A DNA stretch of 64,000 nucleotides from Mycobacteriaceae bacterium. GTDB lineage: Bacteria; Actinomycetota; Actinomycetes; Mycobacteriales; Mycobacteriaceae. Below the pieces are notes generated by a model. The model was not told the origin of the DNA. It saw only the letters and a list, made by a program, of their open reading frames with translations, and did not search any database. The stretch lies in NCBI GenBank assembly GCA_019749805.1, contig JAIEPH010000007.1:124001-188000 (forward strand), read 5' to 3'. The position numbers and the translations under genes are program-made. Shown here one piece after another: positions 1 to 13,054 of the stretch (positions are counted from its first letter, which is position 1; each line of letters starts with the position of its first letter).

Positions 1-119
1 GGCGAGGGTGGGAAACGGGTGCAAATCCATGATCAGGCGTTGCCCGTCGCCATGCCCGCCCGCTGCGACAGGTCGGTCGCGACCAGAATCTGCCGGGGCG
101 GTGTAGCGGCGACGCCCAT
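1..119 (-). pseudogene. Interrupted start of a UspA-like gene at the window edge
   Basis: A strong ribosome site (GGAGGAG, five bases before ATG) lies 30 bases after the P-type ATPase stop, so a third gene of that operon appears to begin here. Codons 10-18 read QILVATDLS, the usual first strand of a universal stress protein. The frame meets TGA at positions 35-33, after only 28 codons, and no Usp core follows. The DNA continues off the window edge. I infer either a frameshift near position 50 (another frame stays open to base 1) or a true remnant. The family call rests on a handful of residues and is tentative. Confidence 0.35.
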
Positions 120-148
120 CCCAACTCCTCCTCTCCGTTGCGTCCAGC

Positions 149-2850
<2,702 letters not shown>

Positions 2851-2854
<4 letters not shown>

Positions 2855-3546
2855 GACGCCGTTCCGTGTCGACTCCCTGAAGCGGCGTGTTCGCTCGAGG
2901 CCTGGTGCTCGAACCGTCGCTTGGGGACGTCCGCCGGTTCGATGACGAGCACCGGAACCGAGGAGTGTTGAACGACGTCAGCCGAGACGCTGCCCAGCAG
3001 GCGGGTGGAGAGGTCGCGGCCGCGCCGCCCCACCACCACGATGTCCATGTCCTGCTGTTCGGCGAATCCGCGCAGCGTCGGACCGGGCGCGCCGGCGAGG
3101 ACCTCGGTATGCACGGCACCCGCGATCTCGATGCCGTCGGCCAATCGGGCCAGGCGTTGCGCGGCAGCATCCACGTCGGTCCGGGGGGAATATTCGGCGG
3201 CCTCGAAGTGCACGACTTCGGCCAACACCAGCAGTCCGCAGTGCGGCCCGAAGAGCCGCAACGCCGTCGCCAAACCTCGTTCGGATTCGGCGGATCCGTC
3301 GAGTCCGACCAACACCCGCAATCCCGCGTTGCCCTCCGACCGCTGCGGCGGTGCTCCCTTGTGCCCGAACGTCGCCAACCCGGGAAGGCGTTGCACACGT
3401 TCGATCGCGATGGGTATGAACAGCGGTCCCAACGCCACCGCGATCAGGGTCCACAGCGGGTCGTGGCCGTGGCGCGCCATCCATAACCCGGCCAGCAGTC
3501 CGATCGCAACCCAGGCAGCGACCAATACGACAACTGTTGTGTTCAC
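2851..3546 (-). CDS. Universal stress protein with N-terminal membrane anchor
   Basis: A 231-residue protein. Residues 1-45 form one or two hydrophobic segments. Residues about 75-210 form a Usp alpha/beta domain beginning GLRVLVGLDGS and ending with the nucleotide-loop pattern GRRGRDLSTRLLGSVSADV followed by SVPVLVIEP, the ATP-binding type. A Usp domain behind a membrane anchor is less common than the soluble form and may place the sensor beside the co-translated pump. The GTG start directly follows GAGAGG. The gene overlaps the ATPase by four bases and should be its operon leader. Possible DosR-like half-sites lie just upstream. Confidence 0.85.
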
Positions 3547-3574
3547 CCTCTCGACGGTGGCGGACCGGGGGCGA

Positions 3575-3622
3575 TCGGGACAGATTCGTAGGGCCGGTCA
3601 CGCTAGGGACTTTGGACCCTGC
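3575..3622. promoter_or_regulatory. Possible DosR-type tandem sites upstream of usp-ctpF
   Basis: Two GGGAC elements in the same orientation, at 3577-3581 and 3606-3610, lie 29 bases apart, about 30 to 75 bases before the Usp start. The right-hand one extends to GGGACTTTGGACCC, which matches roughly 13 of 20 positions of the mycobacterial DevR/DosR consensus (TTSGGGACTWWAGTCCCSAA, recalled from the literature). The neighbouring DosT-like kinase and the Usp/CtpF content make the assignment plausible. The symmetry is imperfect, so this is only a candidate. Confidence 0.35.
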
Positions 3623-3931
3623 GTGCATGGTAGCCAGCCTGGTCGGCGCGGACCTCTGTCATGTCCAGCGATTTCACGGAAAGCCAGAACGGTCCGGGAC
3701 GGAGCGGCTCTCCAGAGTGGCGGCCTGCAACCCGCCGCTGGCGCACCGCGCGGACCTCCCGCCGGATCGGCCTGCTGTGCCCTGCAACGTCGCCGTACGC
3801 GCCGACCCCAACGCCGGTGGCGGCGTCGCGATAGTCGATGCGATGGACCCGCGGGTGATGGCGCTGTTGGCATCGATGCTCAGGACCTTCGGCCCTTAGC
3901 TTGCGGTGGGGCAGCTTTTAGCGTCGGGCGC
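3623..3931. other. Non-coding interval, no gene recognised
   Basis: About 300 bases separate the usp promoter region from the SRPBCC gene. Open frames exist on both strands, but none has a credible ribosome site, a recognisable domain or normal amino-acid composition. One plus-strand frame ends with a protein-like stretch (AIVDAMDPRVMALLASM at about 3828-3880), which might be a gene remnant. I cannot identify it. Confidence 0.4.
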
Positions 3932-4627
3932 ATGGGCAAACAACGACCATGTTTAGCCGGACTGATGGCCGCGGTCGGCGTCATCGCGATGTACCGACGC
4001 GAACTGCGGCCCTGGATGTACACCTGGGGTGCCGACGACGGTGAAATCACGACCGCACTGCCGGGAGACGAATTCGTGGCCGCCGGAGCGGCGCGGACGA
4101 CCCGCGCACTGACCATCGATGCCCCGGTTCGCTTTGTATGGCCATGGCTTGTGCAGATTGGCGAGAACCGCGGGGGCTTCTACAGTTACTCGCTGCTCGA
4201 ACGGACGGTCGGGGCACACATTCACAATGCGAACACCGTCCACCCCGAGTGGCAGGAGCTGCACGTCGGCGACACCGTTTGGCTCGCTCGCCGACTCGGT
4301 GACGGCGCCCGCCAAGTCGTGGCCGCGGTCGAGCCGGAGTCACACCTGGTACTGGTGTCACCGGCGGACTTCGAACGCGTGCAGCGCGGCGCAGAGGCCT
4401 CGGGCGCGTGGTCGTTCTGTCTTCGGCCACAGAATGCATGGACCCGTCTGTTGGTTCGGGGCAGTGGGGGAGCCGTCGGACATCCGGCCTTCGATGTCGT
4501 GCATTTCGTCATGGAGCAGAAAATGATGCGCGGCCTACGTGACCGTGCGGAGCACCAACGGCCCGACGTCGTGGACCATATGACGCAATACCGATGCGAC
4601 CGAGGCAGAATCGTCACCGTTAACTGA
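3932..4627 (+). CDS. SRPBCC-type protein of unknown ligand
   Basis: A 231-residue protein starting at ATG 3932. It has an N-terminal hydrophobic stretch (GLMAAVGVIAMY). The body reads like the Bet v1/START-like SRPBCC fold seen in many mycobacterial conserved proteins, with conserved phrases such as VWPWLVQIGENRGGFYSY. Such proteins bind a hydrophobic ligand in a helix-grip cavity; no catalytic residues can be named. The gene stands alone on the plus strand between the usp promoter region and the DosT-like kinase, with 85 bases to the next start. The family assignment is by pattern only. Confidence 0.65.
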   Translation: MGKQRPCLAGLMAAVGVIAMYRRELRPWMYTWGADDGEITTALPGDEFVAAGAARTTRALTIDAPVRFVWPWLVQIGENRGGFYSYSLLERTVGAHIHNANTVHPEWQELHVGDTVWLARRLGDGARQVVAAVEPESHLVLVSPADFERVQRGAEASGAWSFCLRPQNAWTRLLVRGSGGAVGHPAFDVVHFVMEQKMMRGLRDRAEHQRPDVVDHMTQYRCDRGRIVTVN

Positions 4628-4700
4628 CCGTCAACCCGATAGGAGCCGGCCGCCTCGTCAACTAAGTCCCAGAATCGTCTCCATTCGGCGAGCTCGGTGA

Positions 4701-6416
<1,716 letters not shown>

Positions 6417-6447
6417 CAGTGAATGTCCGTGCATGGTCACCGACGGC

Positions 6448-8127
6448 TCAGGACCCGTTGCGGCGCTTGAACTCGTCCACAGCGGTGGGCAACGTCATGA
6501 AGATGCGATCTGTGCCGATCTCGTCAAGAATTCCCGCGGCGTGCAACGACTCGCGCAAGTCCTGCTTGACCCGGGCCATTGCAAAAACGATTCCACGGCG
6601 CGCCAATTCGACGCGCAGCTGCTCCAGGGCGTCGAGCGCCGTCAAGTCGACCTCCACATTGGATTCGGCGTTGAGCACAAACCATTCGACGGGTTCTGGA
6701 TTGTCATCTACCGCGGCCAATGCGCGCGTCCGGAAATCCTCCGCGTTGGCGAAGCACAGCGGTGCGTCGTAGCGGTACACGACCAGGCCGGGCACGCGGG
6801 TAGCCCCTGGGTAGTCATCGATATCGTGCATGCCGGCGATGCCTGGGACGAAGCCGAGGACGCTGTCATGTGCGTGTGCCAGACGTCGTAGCAATTCCAG
6901 AATGGACAGGACAACGGCGACGACAACGCCGTAGAGCACGCCGAGGGCCAACACAGCGGCCGTGGTGGCCAATGCGAGGACCAATTCGCTGCGGCGAAAC
7001 CGCGCCAGGCGACGAAACTCCGCGATGTCGATCAAGTGCAGTGCGGCGAATATCACCAACGCCCCGAGCGCCGCGGTCGGAAACATCGCCAGCAGCCCGC
7101 CCGCGGAGACGACTACCACGACGACACATCCCAGCGCAATCAGTGAGTAGAGCTGCGTACGGCTGCCGACGACGTCGCCGACGGCCGTGCGGCTGCCGCT
7201 CGAGCTGACCGGAAAACCGTGGGTCACCCCGGCGGCGAGGTTGCACATCCCGACCGCGCGCAGTTCCGCATTCGCGTCGATCTCCTCGCTTCTACGGGTG
7301 GCGAACGCCCGCGCGGACAGCACGTTGTCGGAGAACGCGACGATCGCGATGCCGACTGCCGGAACGGCCAGTGATGCCAAATCGCTCAACGAGACTGGCG
7401 GTACTCCCGGCGTCGGCAGGCCGGAAGGAACATCGCCTACGACGGCGATTCCGCGCGTATCCAAGGAGAGGGCGCCGACGGACGCCGTGGCGGCCAGGAC
7501 AGCGATCACCGGCCCTGGCGCGCGTGGCAGCCACCGCGCCAGAGATAGCAGGAGCAGCAGCACCAAAGCGGCCAGCGCCACCGTCGGCCAATGAGCCTGT
7601 CCGATTCCGGCCGCGAAAGTCCTTACCTGGTCGATGAACTCGTCTCCACGGACCGCAACGCCGGTGGTCTTGCCCAGTTGGCTGGCGATCATGACGATGG
7701 CAATGCCCGTCATGTATCCGACGAGTACCGGCCGTGACAGCAGGTTGGCGAGAAAGCCAAGCCGTGCGATGCCGCCCAAGAGACAGATCGCGCCGACCAG
7801 CAACGCCAGGACCGCAGCGAGAGCCGCGTAGCGTGCTGGATCGCCGATGACGATCGGGGCGAGAACGACGGCAGTCATCAGAGCGGTTGTGGATTCAGGT
7901 CCGACCGAGAGTTGCCGCGACGAGCCTAGTAACGCGTAGAGGGCGAGCGGCGCGATCGCCGCCCACAGCCCAGCCACCGGGGGAAGACCGGCGACAGTCG
8001 CATAGGCCATCACCTGAGGTACCAGATAGGCCGCAACGGCCAGGCCCGCCAGGATGTCCCCGCGCAGCCAGCTTCGCTGGTATCCCCGAAACTGCGCAAT
8101 GCCGGGCGCCCATTTGATCAATGTCAT
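6448..8127 (-). CDS. SulP-family anion permease with STAS domain
   Basis: A 559-residue transporter with about 10-12 hydrophobic segments across residues 20-420, starting with the SulP hallmark region GDILAGLAVAAYLVPQVMAY. A cytoplasmic STAS domain follows at about 440-555. The family exchanges or imports sulfate, bicarbonate or other oxyanions; the substrate cannot be read here. ATG start at 8127. It is convergent with the kinase gene (31 bases apart) and divergent from the TetR gene, with about 200 bases between. I found no clear promoter or hairpin in that gap. Confidence 0.9.
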   Translation of the reverse strand: MTLIKWAPGIAQFRGYQRSWLRGDILAGLAVAAYLVPQVMAYATVAGLPPVAGLWAAIAPLALYALLGSSRQLSVGPESTTALMTAVVLAPIVIGDPARYAALAAVLALLVGAICLLGGIARLGFLANLLSRPVLVGYMTGIAIVMIASQLGKTTGVAVRGDEFIDQVRTFAAGIGQAHWPTVALAALVLLLLLSLARWLPRAPGPVIAVLAATASVGALSLDTRGIAVVGDVPSGLPTPGVPPVSLSDLASLAVPAVGIAIVAFSDNVLSARAFATRRSEEIDANAELRAVGMCNLAAGVTHGFPVSSSGSRTAVGDVVGSRTQLYSLIALGCVVVVVVSAGGLLAMFPTAALGALVIFAALHLIDIAEFRRLARFRRSELVLALATTAAVLALGVLYGVVVAVVLSILELLRRLAHAHDSVLGFVPGIAGMHDIDDYPGATRVPGLVVYRYDAPLCFANAEDFRTRALAAVDDNPEPVEWFVLNAESNVEVDLTALDALEQLRVELARRGIVFAMARVKQDLRESLHAAGILDEIGTDRIFMTLPTAVDEFKRRNGS

Positions 8128-8329
8128 CGTGGCGAGAATTCTCCAATGCGCGGCGGCAATTGCAGACGAAACCCGTCATACCGGGGCGGTCCGAATGCCG
8201 GGCGTCGATAACGGACCTTGCCGCAGCCGATAGTCAGCTGTCCCTCCGCCGCGCGGCTTGATCGTCAAGGCGGGCGGGTTGGACAGTGCGCCGATAGTCG
8301 AAAGCGTCCGACCGATCTATGGTGGGGCC

Positions 8330-8926
8330 ATGACCCGGAGTGCCACCCACGCTGCGGAGTCCTCACCGTGGTCGCCGCGGGAGGCCGAGTTGTTGGCCGT
8401 CACGCTGCAGCTGCTGCAAGAAGAGGGTTATGACGGGTTGACCGTGGATGCGGTCGCCGCCACTGCGCGCGCCAGCAAGGCGACCGTCTACCGGCGGTGG
8501 CCGACCAAAGCGGAGTTGGTGCTGGCTGCGTTCATCGAAGGCGTTCGCCACGTCGCCGTCGCCCCCGAGACCGGCACCCTGCGCGGTGACCTGCTGCACC
8601 TGGGCGCGGTGATCTGCGATCAGGCACGGACGCATGCCAGCACCATGCGGGCGGTGCTGGTCGAGGTATCGCGTAATCCCGCGCTCAACGACGTCATGCA
8701 GCACCAGTTCCTCGACCAACGGAAGGCCCTCTTCAAACAGGTCCTGGGGCAGGCCGTCGAACGCGGAGAAATCGACGCGGCCGCGATCTCCGATGACCTC
8801 TGGGACGTGATGCCCGGTTACCTCATCTTCCGGTCCATCTTCTCGTTGCGGCCGCCCAGTCGACGCACGGTGCAATCGCTCGTCGACGATGTGGTGATTC
8901 CCAGCCTCACTCGCCCGAACGGCTAG
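8330..8926 (+). CDS. TetR-family repressor, probably of mmpS-mmpL
   Basis: A 198-residue regulator. The HTH is at about 16-62 (LTVDAVAATARASKATVYRRW, split here as LTVDAVAATARAS then KATVYRRW), followed by a helical ligand domain with a TetR_C-like pattern. ATG 8330 is preceded by GGTGGGG; an in-frame start 72 bases upstream is possible but lacks a ribosome site. It lies 110 bases before the mmpS start in the same direction. An unusual cluster of palindromic GTAC elements (8948-8987) in that gap is the obvious operator candidate. TetR-mmpS-mmpL is a recurrent mycobacterial efflux arrangement. Confidence 0.88.
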   Translation: MTRSATHAAESSPWSPREAELLAVTLQLLQEEGYDGLTVDAVAATARASKATVYRRWPTKAELVLAAFIEGVRHVAVAPETGTLRGDLLHLGAVICDQARTHASTMRAVLVEVSRNPALNDVMQHQFLDQRKALFKQVLGQAVERGEIDAAAISDDLWDVMPGYLIFRSIFSLRPPSRRTVQSLVDDVVIPSLTRPNG

Positions 8927-8947
8927 AAACGGCTGGTCAGTCGGTGC

Positions 8948-8987
8948 GCCGTACGGCTTGTGCTGTCCGGTACCGTACCGTACTGTC
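8948..8987. promoter_or_regulatory. Palindrome cluster, candidate TetR operator before mmpS
   Basis: The gap between tetR and mmpS contains a perfect 10-base palindrome GCCGTACGGC (8948-8957), a perfect 8-base palindrome CGGTACCG (8968-8975) and overlapping TACCG repeats running to TACTGTC. Both palindromes share a GTAC centre, about 19-20 bases apart, or two helical turns. This is the arrangement expected for a cooperatively bound TetR dimer pair. Regulator identity is inferred from adjacency. Confidence 0.5.
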
Positions 8988-9035
8988 AACAAGGTTGATA
9001 TGTCGGGAGACTGAGATAGGGTCAGTCCACGCCTC

Positions 9036-9509
9036 GTGTCGCGGGTATCGAAAGGCTGGCGGGTGCAGGGGTTTTCGGTGGGTCGGCTTCTGAGTCGCGG
9101 CTGGATGCTCATCGTCGCCATCGTGGTCGTGGCTGTGGCCGGCTACGCCGTGTTCCGTCTGCACGGCATCTTCGGCTCAGACCACGACACCGGGACAGCC
9201 GAAGCCTTATCGGACGAAATCATCCCGTTCAATCCCAAGCACGTTGTCCTCGAGGTGTTCGGACCACCGGGCACTGTGGCGACGATCAACTATCTGGACG
9301 TGAACGCCCAGCCTCAGCGCGCCGAAGATGTGACCCTCCCGTGGCGATACGACATCACGACGACCCAGACGGCTGTGCTTGTCAACGTCATGGCGCAGGG
9401 CGACAGCGATTCCCTCGGTTGCCGCATCGTCATCGATGACGTGGTCAAGGACGAGAGACAGGTCGACACCTTGAACGCCTACACCTTCTGCCTGGATAAG
9501 TCGGGATGA
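9036..9509 (+). CDS. MmpS-family membrane accessory protein
   Basis: A 157-residue protein (148 if the second GTG at 9063 is used). One N-terminal membrane helix (WMLIVAIVVVAVAGYAVF) is followed by an exported beta-rich domain typical of MmpS, with KHVVLEVFGPPGTVATINYLD near the start of that domain (written here in part) and a cysteine pair near the C-terminus (GCRIVIDD and YTFCLD). MmpS proteins stabilise or couple their MmpL partner on the periplasmic side. The stop overlaps the mmpL start (ATGA), so the two are translationally coupled. Confidence 0.9.
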   Translation: MSRVSKGWRVQGFSVGRLLSRGWMLIVAIVVVAVAGYAVFRLHGIFGSDHDTGTAEALSDEIIPFNPKHVVLEVFGPPGTVATINYLDVNAQPQRAEDVTLPWRYDITTTQTAVLVNVMAQGDSDSLGCRIVIDDVVKDERQVDTLNAYTFCLDKSG

Positions 9510-12415
9510 CCACCCAGCAAGAATCGCGTACGTCGCTGACGGACCGCATCGCGAAGTCGATTCGCGTGCTTTCGGTGCCCATCGTGCTGTTCTGGTTGGT
9601 TGTCGCCGGGCTCACCAATGCCCTCGTCCCTCAGCTGGAGGTCGTCGGCGAAGCACACAACGTGGCAATGAGCTCACCCGATTCACCATCGCAGCAGGCG
9701 TTCAAGAAGATCGGCGCCGTTTTTCAAGAATTCGATTCCGACGGTGCGGCCATGGTTGTGCTGGAAGGCGATGAGCCGCTCGGAGTCGAAGCGCATCGGT
9801 ACTACGACACCCTGATCGACCGTTTTGAGCAGGATCGCAAGCACGTTCAGCACGTTCAGGACTTCTGGGGAGACCCGTTGACGGCGGCGGGATCTCAGAG
9901 CTCCGACGGCAAGGCTGCCTATGTCCAGGTGTTCCTCACCGGCAACTTGGGCGAACCTGAGTCCATCGAGTCCGTTGACGCGATCCGCGACATCGTGAAC
10001 AGCACGCCCGCGCCGCCCGGCATCAAGGCGTATGTCGCCGGCCCGGCGCCTCAAGTCACCGACCAGTTCGAAGTGGGCAACGAAGGCACCACGAAGGTCA
10101 CTGTGCTGACGGTGGTGGTGATCGCGGTGATGCTGCTGTTGGTCTATCGCTCGATTGTCACCATGCTGTTGGTGCTGATCACCGTCCTCATCGAAATGTC
10201 TGCAGCCCGTGGCATCGTGGCCTTCCTCGGCAACGCTGGAGTCATCGGACTGTCGACATACTCGACCAATCTCCTCACGCTGCTGGTCATCGCGGCTGGC
10301 ACGGATTACGCAATCTTCCTCTTAGGCCGCTACCACGAGGATCGCGGCAACGGAATTGACCGAGAAACGTCTTACTACAACATGTATCGGGGCACGGCCC
10401 ACGTCATTTTGGGGTCGGGTCTGACCGTCGCAGGCGCAGTTCTATGCCTGAGTTTCACCCGACTGCCCTACTTTCAGAGCCTCGGCGTTCCTGCGGCTAT
10501 CGGTATGTTCGTGACCTTGGTGGCCGCGCTGACCCTCGCGCCGGCGGTGATAATCATCGGCGCCCGTTTCGGGCTATTGGAACCGAGACGCAAAGCCCGG
10601 ACCCGGGGTTGGCGTCGGATCGGCACGGCGATTGTTCGATGGCCAGGACCGATCCTGGTCGCGACGATGGCGGTGGCCGCCGTAGGCCTGCTGGCGCTAC
10701 CCGGTTACAAGACGAGCTACGACACCGGCGTCTACTTGCCCGACCGCGCACCCTCCAATATCGGGTATGCCGCTGCCGAGCGTCATTTCTCGAAGGCCCG
10801 GCTCAACCCCGAACTCCTGATGATCGAGGCCGATCATGACCTGCGCAATCCCACCGACATGATTCTTTTGGAGCGCGTGGCCAAGGCCGTGTTCCACACG
10901 ACGGGTATCGCTCAGGTGCAATCGATTACGCGACCGCTGGGCACACCGCTGGACCACACCTCGATTCCTTTCCAGATCAGTGCACAGAGTGCCGGTCAGA
11001 TACAGAACCTCGGCTATCAGCAGGACCGGGCCAACGACCTGCTCAAGCAGGTGGACGAAATCGACAAGACCATCGGCATTCTGCGACAACAGGCCACGCT
11101 GCAGCAGCAGGCCAACGATGCCACGCACGAACAAGTGGCGGCGTTCCACCAAACCGTCGAGGTGGCGAAGGACCTGCGGGACAAGATCGCGAACTTTGAC
11201 GACATGTTCCGCCCGTTGCGCAACTATTTCTATTGGGAGCCACACTGTTACGACATCCCGATCTGTTTTGCGATTCGGTCGCTCTTCGATGCGCTCGACG
11301 GCATAAATGCGCTCACCGACCAGCTGGCGAATGTCACCACGAGCCTGGACAAGCTGGATTCGATCCAGCCAAAGCTGCTTGAGCTGATTCCGCCCCAGCT
11401 GGCGAGTCAGCAGATCAATCGTGACCTGGTCATGACCAACTACGCCACGCTGTCGGGAATCTACGACCAGAATGCGGCGGCCCTCGAGAACTCGACAGCT
11501 ATGGGAGCAGCGTTCGACGCATCGAAAACCGACGACTCGTTTTACGTGCCGCCGGAGGTGTTCGAGAATGCCGAGTTCCAGCGCGGCCTGAAACTTTTTC
11601 TCTCTCCCGACGGCAAAGCCGCACGGATGATCATCACCCATGACACCGATCCAGCGACTCCGCAGGGAATTTCGCATATCGATGCGATCAGGCACTCAGC
11701 GGAGGAGGCCGTCAAGGGCACGCCGTTGGCGGGCTCACACATCTATATCGGCGGCACGGCAGCGACATACAAGGACATCCAGGAAGGCGCCAAATACGAC
11801 CTGATGATCGTCATCATCGCCTCGCTCTGCCTCATTCTGCTCATCATGATGTTCATCACCCGAAGCCTGGTGGCCGCGATGGTCATCGTGGGCACCGTCG
11901 CGTTATCACTCGGGGCCTCGCTGGGCCTGTCGATATTGGTGTGGCAGCACATCCTGGGCCTGCAGTTGTACTGGGTCATCATTCCGCTCGCGGTCATCCT
12001 GCTGCTGGCCGTGGGTTCGGACTACAACTTGCTGTTGATTTCTCGCTTCAAAGAAGAGATCGGGGCCGGATTGAACACCGGCATCATCCGGGCCATGGCG
12101 GGTACCGGTGGTGTGGTCACCGCCGCCGGGCTGGTGTTCGCCTTCACGATGGCGTCCTTCGTGTACAGCGATTTACTCGTGCTGGGGCAGCTCGGCACAA
12201 CCATCGCCCTCGGTCTGTTGTTCGACACCTTGATCGTGCGGTCGTTCATGACGCCGTCCATCGCCGTGCTTCTCGGACGGTGGTTCTGGTGGCCGCTACG
12301 AGTGCGTCCGCGGCCGGCGAGCACCATGCTGCAGCCCTATGGTTCCCGCCCAGCGGTGCGTCAGCTTCTGCTGTGGGACGACGACGATGATGTCGCTTCA
12401 GCGAAGCGCAGCTGA
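9506..12415 (+). CDS. MmpL-family RND transporter, partner of the adjacent MmpS
   Basis: A 969-residue inner-membrane RND transporter with the MmpL layout: helix 1, a large periplasmic loop, five helices, a second long loop (about 420-750) containing a predicted coiled-coil stretch, and five more helices. The proton-relay Asp-Tyr pairs are visible as GTDYAIF (D267/Y268) and GSDYNLL (D839/Y840). The long coiled-coil insert and the MmpS partner place it in the MmpL4/MmpL5 group, whose members export siderophores, glycopeptidolipids or drugs. It overlaps mmpS by four bases and is about 60 percent similar by eye to the second MmpL at 36.6 kb. Substrate unknown. Confidence 0.92.
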   Translation: MTTQQESRTSLTDRIAKSIRVLSVPIVLFWLVVAGLTNALVPQLEVVGEAHNVAMSSPDSPSQQAFKKIGAVFQEFDSDGAAMVVLEGDEPLGVEAHRYYDTLIDRFEQDRKHVQHVQDFWGDPLTAAGSQSSDGKAAYVQVFLTGNLGEPESIESVDAIRDIVNSTPAPPGIKAYVAGPAPQVTDQFEVGNEGTTKVTVLTVVVIAVMLLLVYRSIVTMLLVLITVLIEMSAARGIVAFLGNAGVIGLSTYSTNLLTLLVIAAGTDYAIFLLGRYHEDRGNGIDRETSYYNMYRGTAHVILGSGLTVAGAVLCLSFTRLPYFQSLGVPAAIGMFVTLVAALTLAPAVIIIGARFGLLEPRRKARTRGWRRIGTAIVRWPGPILVATMAVAAVGLLALPGYKTSYDTGVYLPDRAPSNIGYAAAERHFSKARLNPELLMIEADHDLRNPTDMILLERVAKAVFHTTGIAQVQSITRPLGTPLDHTSIPFQISAQSAGQIQNLGYQQDRANDLLKQVDEIDKTIGILRQQATLQQQANDATHEQVAAFHQTVEVAKDLRDKIANFDDMFRPLRNYFYWEPHCYDIPICFAIRSLFDALDGINALTDQLANVTTSLDKLDSIQPKLLELIPPQLASQQINRDLVMTNYATLSGIYDQNAAALENSTAMGAAFDASKTDDSFYVPPEVFENAEFQRGLKLFLSPDGKAARMIITHDTDPATPQGISHIDAIRHSAEEAVKGTPLAGSHIYIGGTAATYKDIQEGAKYDLMIVIIASLCLILLIMMFITRSLVAAMVIVGTVALSLGASLGLSILVWQHILGLQLYWVIIPLAVILLLAVGSDYNLLLISRFKEEIGAGLNTGIIRAMAGTGGVVTAAGLVFAFTMASFVYSDLLVLGQLGTTIALGLLFDTLIVRSFMTPSIAVLLGRWFWWPLRVRPRPASTMLQPYGSRPAVRQLLLWDDDDDVASAKRS

Positions 12416-12430
12416 CGCGGCGACCGCGGC

Positions 12431-12503
12431 CGTCTAGTCTGCGTTCAGATCGCGAAATCGCCTGAAATCGGCCCGATTTGCGATCTGGTGTGCACACTAG
12501 ACG
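12431..12503. terminator. Nested inverted repeat between convergent genes
   Basis: Outer arms CGTCTAGT (12431-12438) and ACTAGACG (12496-12503) enclose inner arms AGATCGC-GAAATCG (12447-12460) and CGATTT-GCGATCT (12474-12486, one base shorter). The result is a long imperfect hairpin between the mmpL stop and the convergent NTF2-like gene. There is no T tract, which is usual for mycobacteria. A bidirectional terminator is the simplest reading. A related element with CTAGTCTGCG lies at 55.6 kb. Confidence 0.55.
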
Positions 12504-13054
12504 CCGTCCGATCTTGATTGGGGACCGACCAGCAGCGAGAAGAACTGATACGACGGATCGTTCTCGTCAAGCGTCCCTTTGAGGGTGTCCGCCGTGATCG
12601 GGTGACTCATATCCATCGAGGATGGATCAGTTACGCGCGCCCAGTCGGTGACGATGGTTCGCTCGAGCAATTTCCAAATGCCATCGCGCTTCTCGTACTT
12701 GTCGAGATAGCGGCCGCCGATCACGAGATCGACGTCTCGGCGCTTGCCGACGAGGGTATGGACCGCGATGTTGTAGCTCTCGCCCTCAGCCTCGTCTCCG
12801 CGGATGGCGAAGTTCGTCGTGGTGATGTGGTGCTGCATTGCCCGTAGGTAGGGACGGGAGGCGACGAGCTGCTCGAAGAACTCCTCGACCGACCCAGTTG
12901 AAAACGCACCGTGATCATCGACGGCGTCGTGATGATAGAGGTCCCGAAGCGCGTCGATATCACCTCGGTCCACCGCGCGGCAGTACGCATGGACGAGCTT
13001 GCGCAACGCCAACTCGTCGAGCATTTCCTGCAGCATCGGGTCCATCGCGGTCAC
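12497..13054 (-). CDS. NTF2-like (SnoaL-fold) protein
   Basis: A 185-residue protein with the cone-shaped NTF2 fold pattern: an N-terminal helix pair (LALRKLVHAYCRAVDRGD), then HHDAVDDHGAF and a C-terminal beta sheet with WKLLERTIVTDW. The Y/D/H arrangement resembles SnoaL_4 proteins used as dehydratases, isomerases or ligand binders in steroid and polyketide metabolism. GTG start, overlapping the upstream sulfotransferase stop by four bases. It is the last gene of the Rieske/TetR/sulfotransferase operon, so it probably acts on that pathway's intermediate. Confidence 0.8.
   Translation of the reverse strand: MTAMDPMLQEMLDELALRKLVHAYCRAVDRGDIDALRDLYHHDAVDDHGAFSTGSVEEFFEQLVASRPYLRAMQHHITTTNFAIRGDEAEGESYNIAVHTLVGKRRDVDLVIGGRYLDKYEKRDGIWKLLERTIVTDWARVTDPSSMDMSHPITADTLKGTLDENDPSYQFFSLLVGPQSRSDGV

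Noticed and set aside
3537..3899. 120-codon plus-strand open frame between usp and the SRPBCC gene
   Set aside because: No ribosome site and no domain. Only the last 20 residues look protein-like, not enough to support a gene.
9042..9047. GGGTAT near the mmpS start as a SigF -10
   Set aside because: No GTTT-like -35 at 14-17 bases upstream, and it lies within the mmpS coding region.
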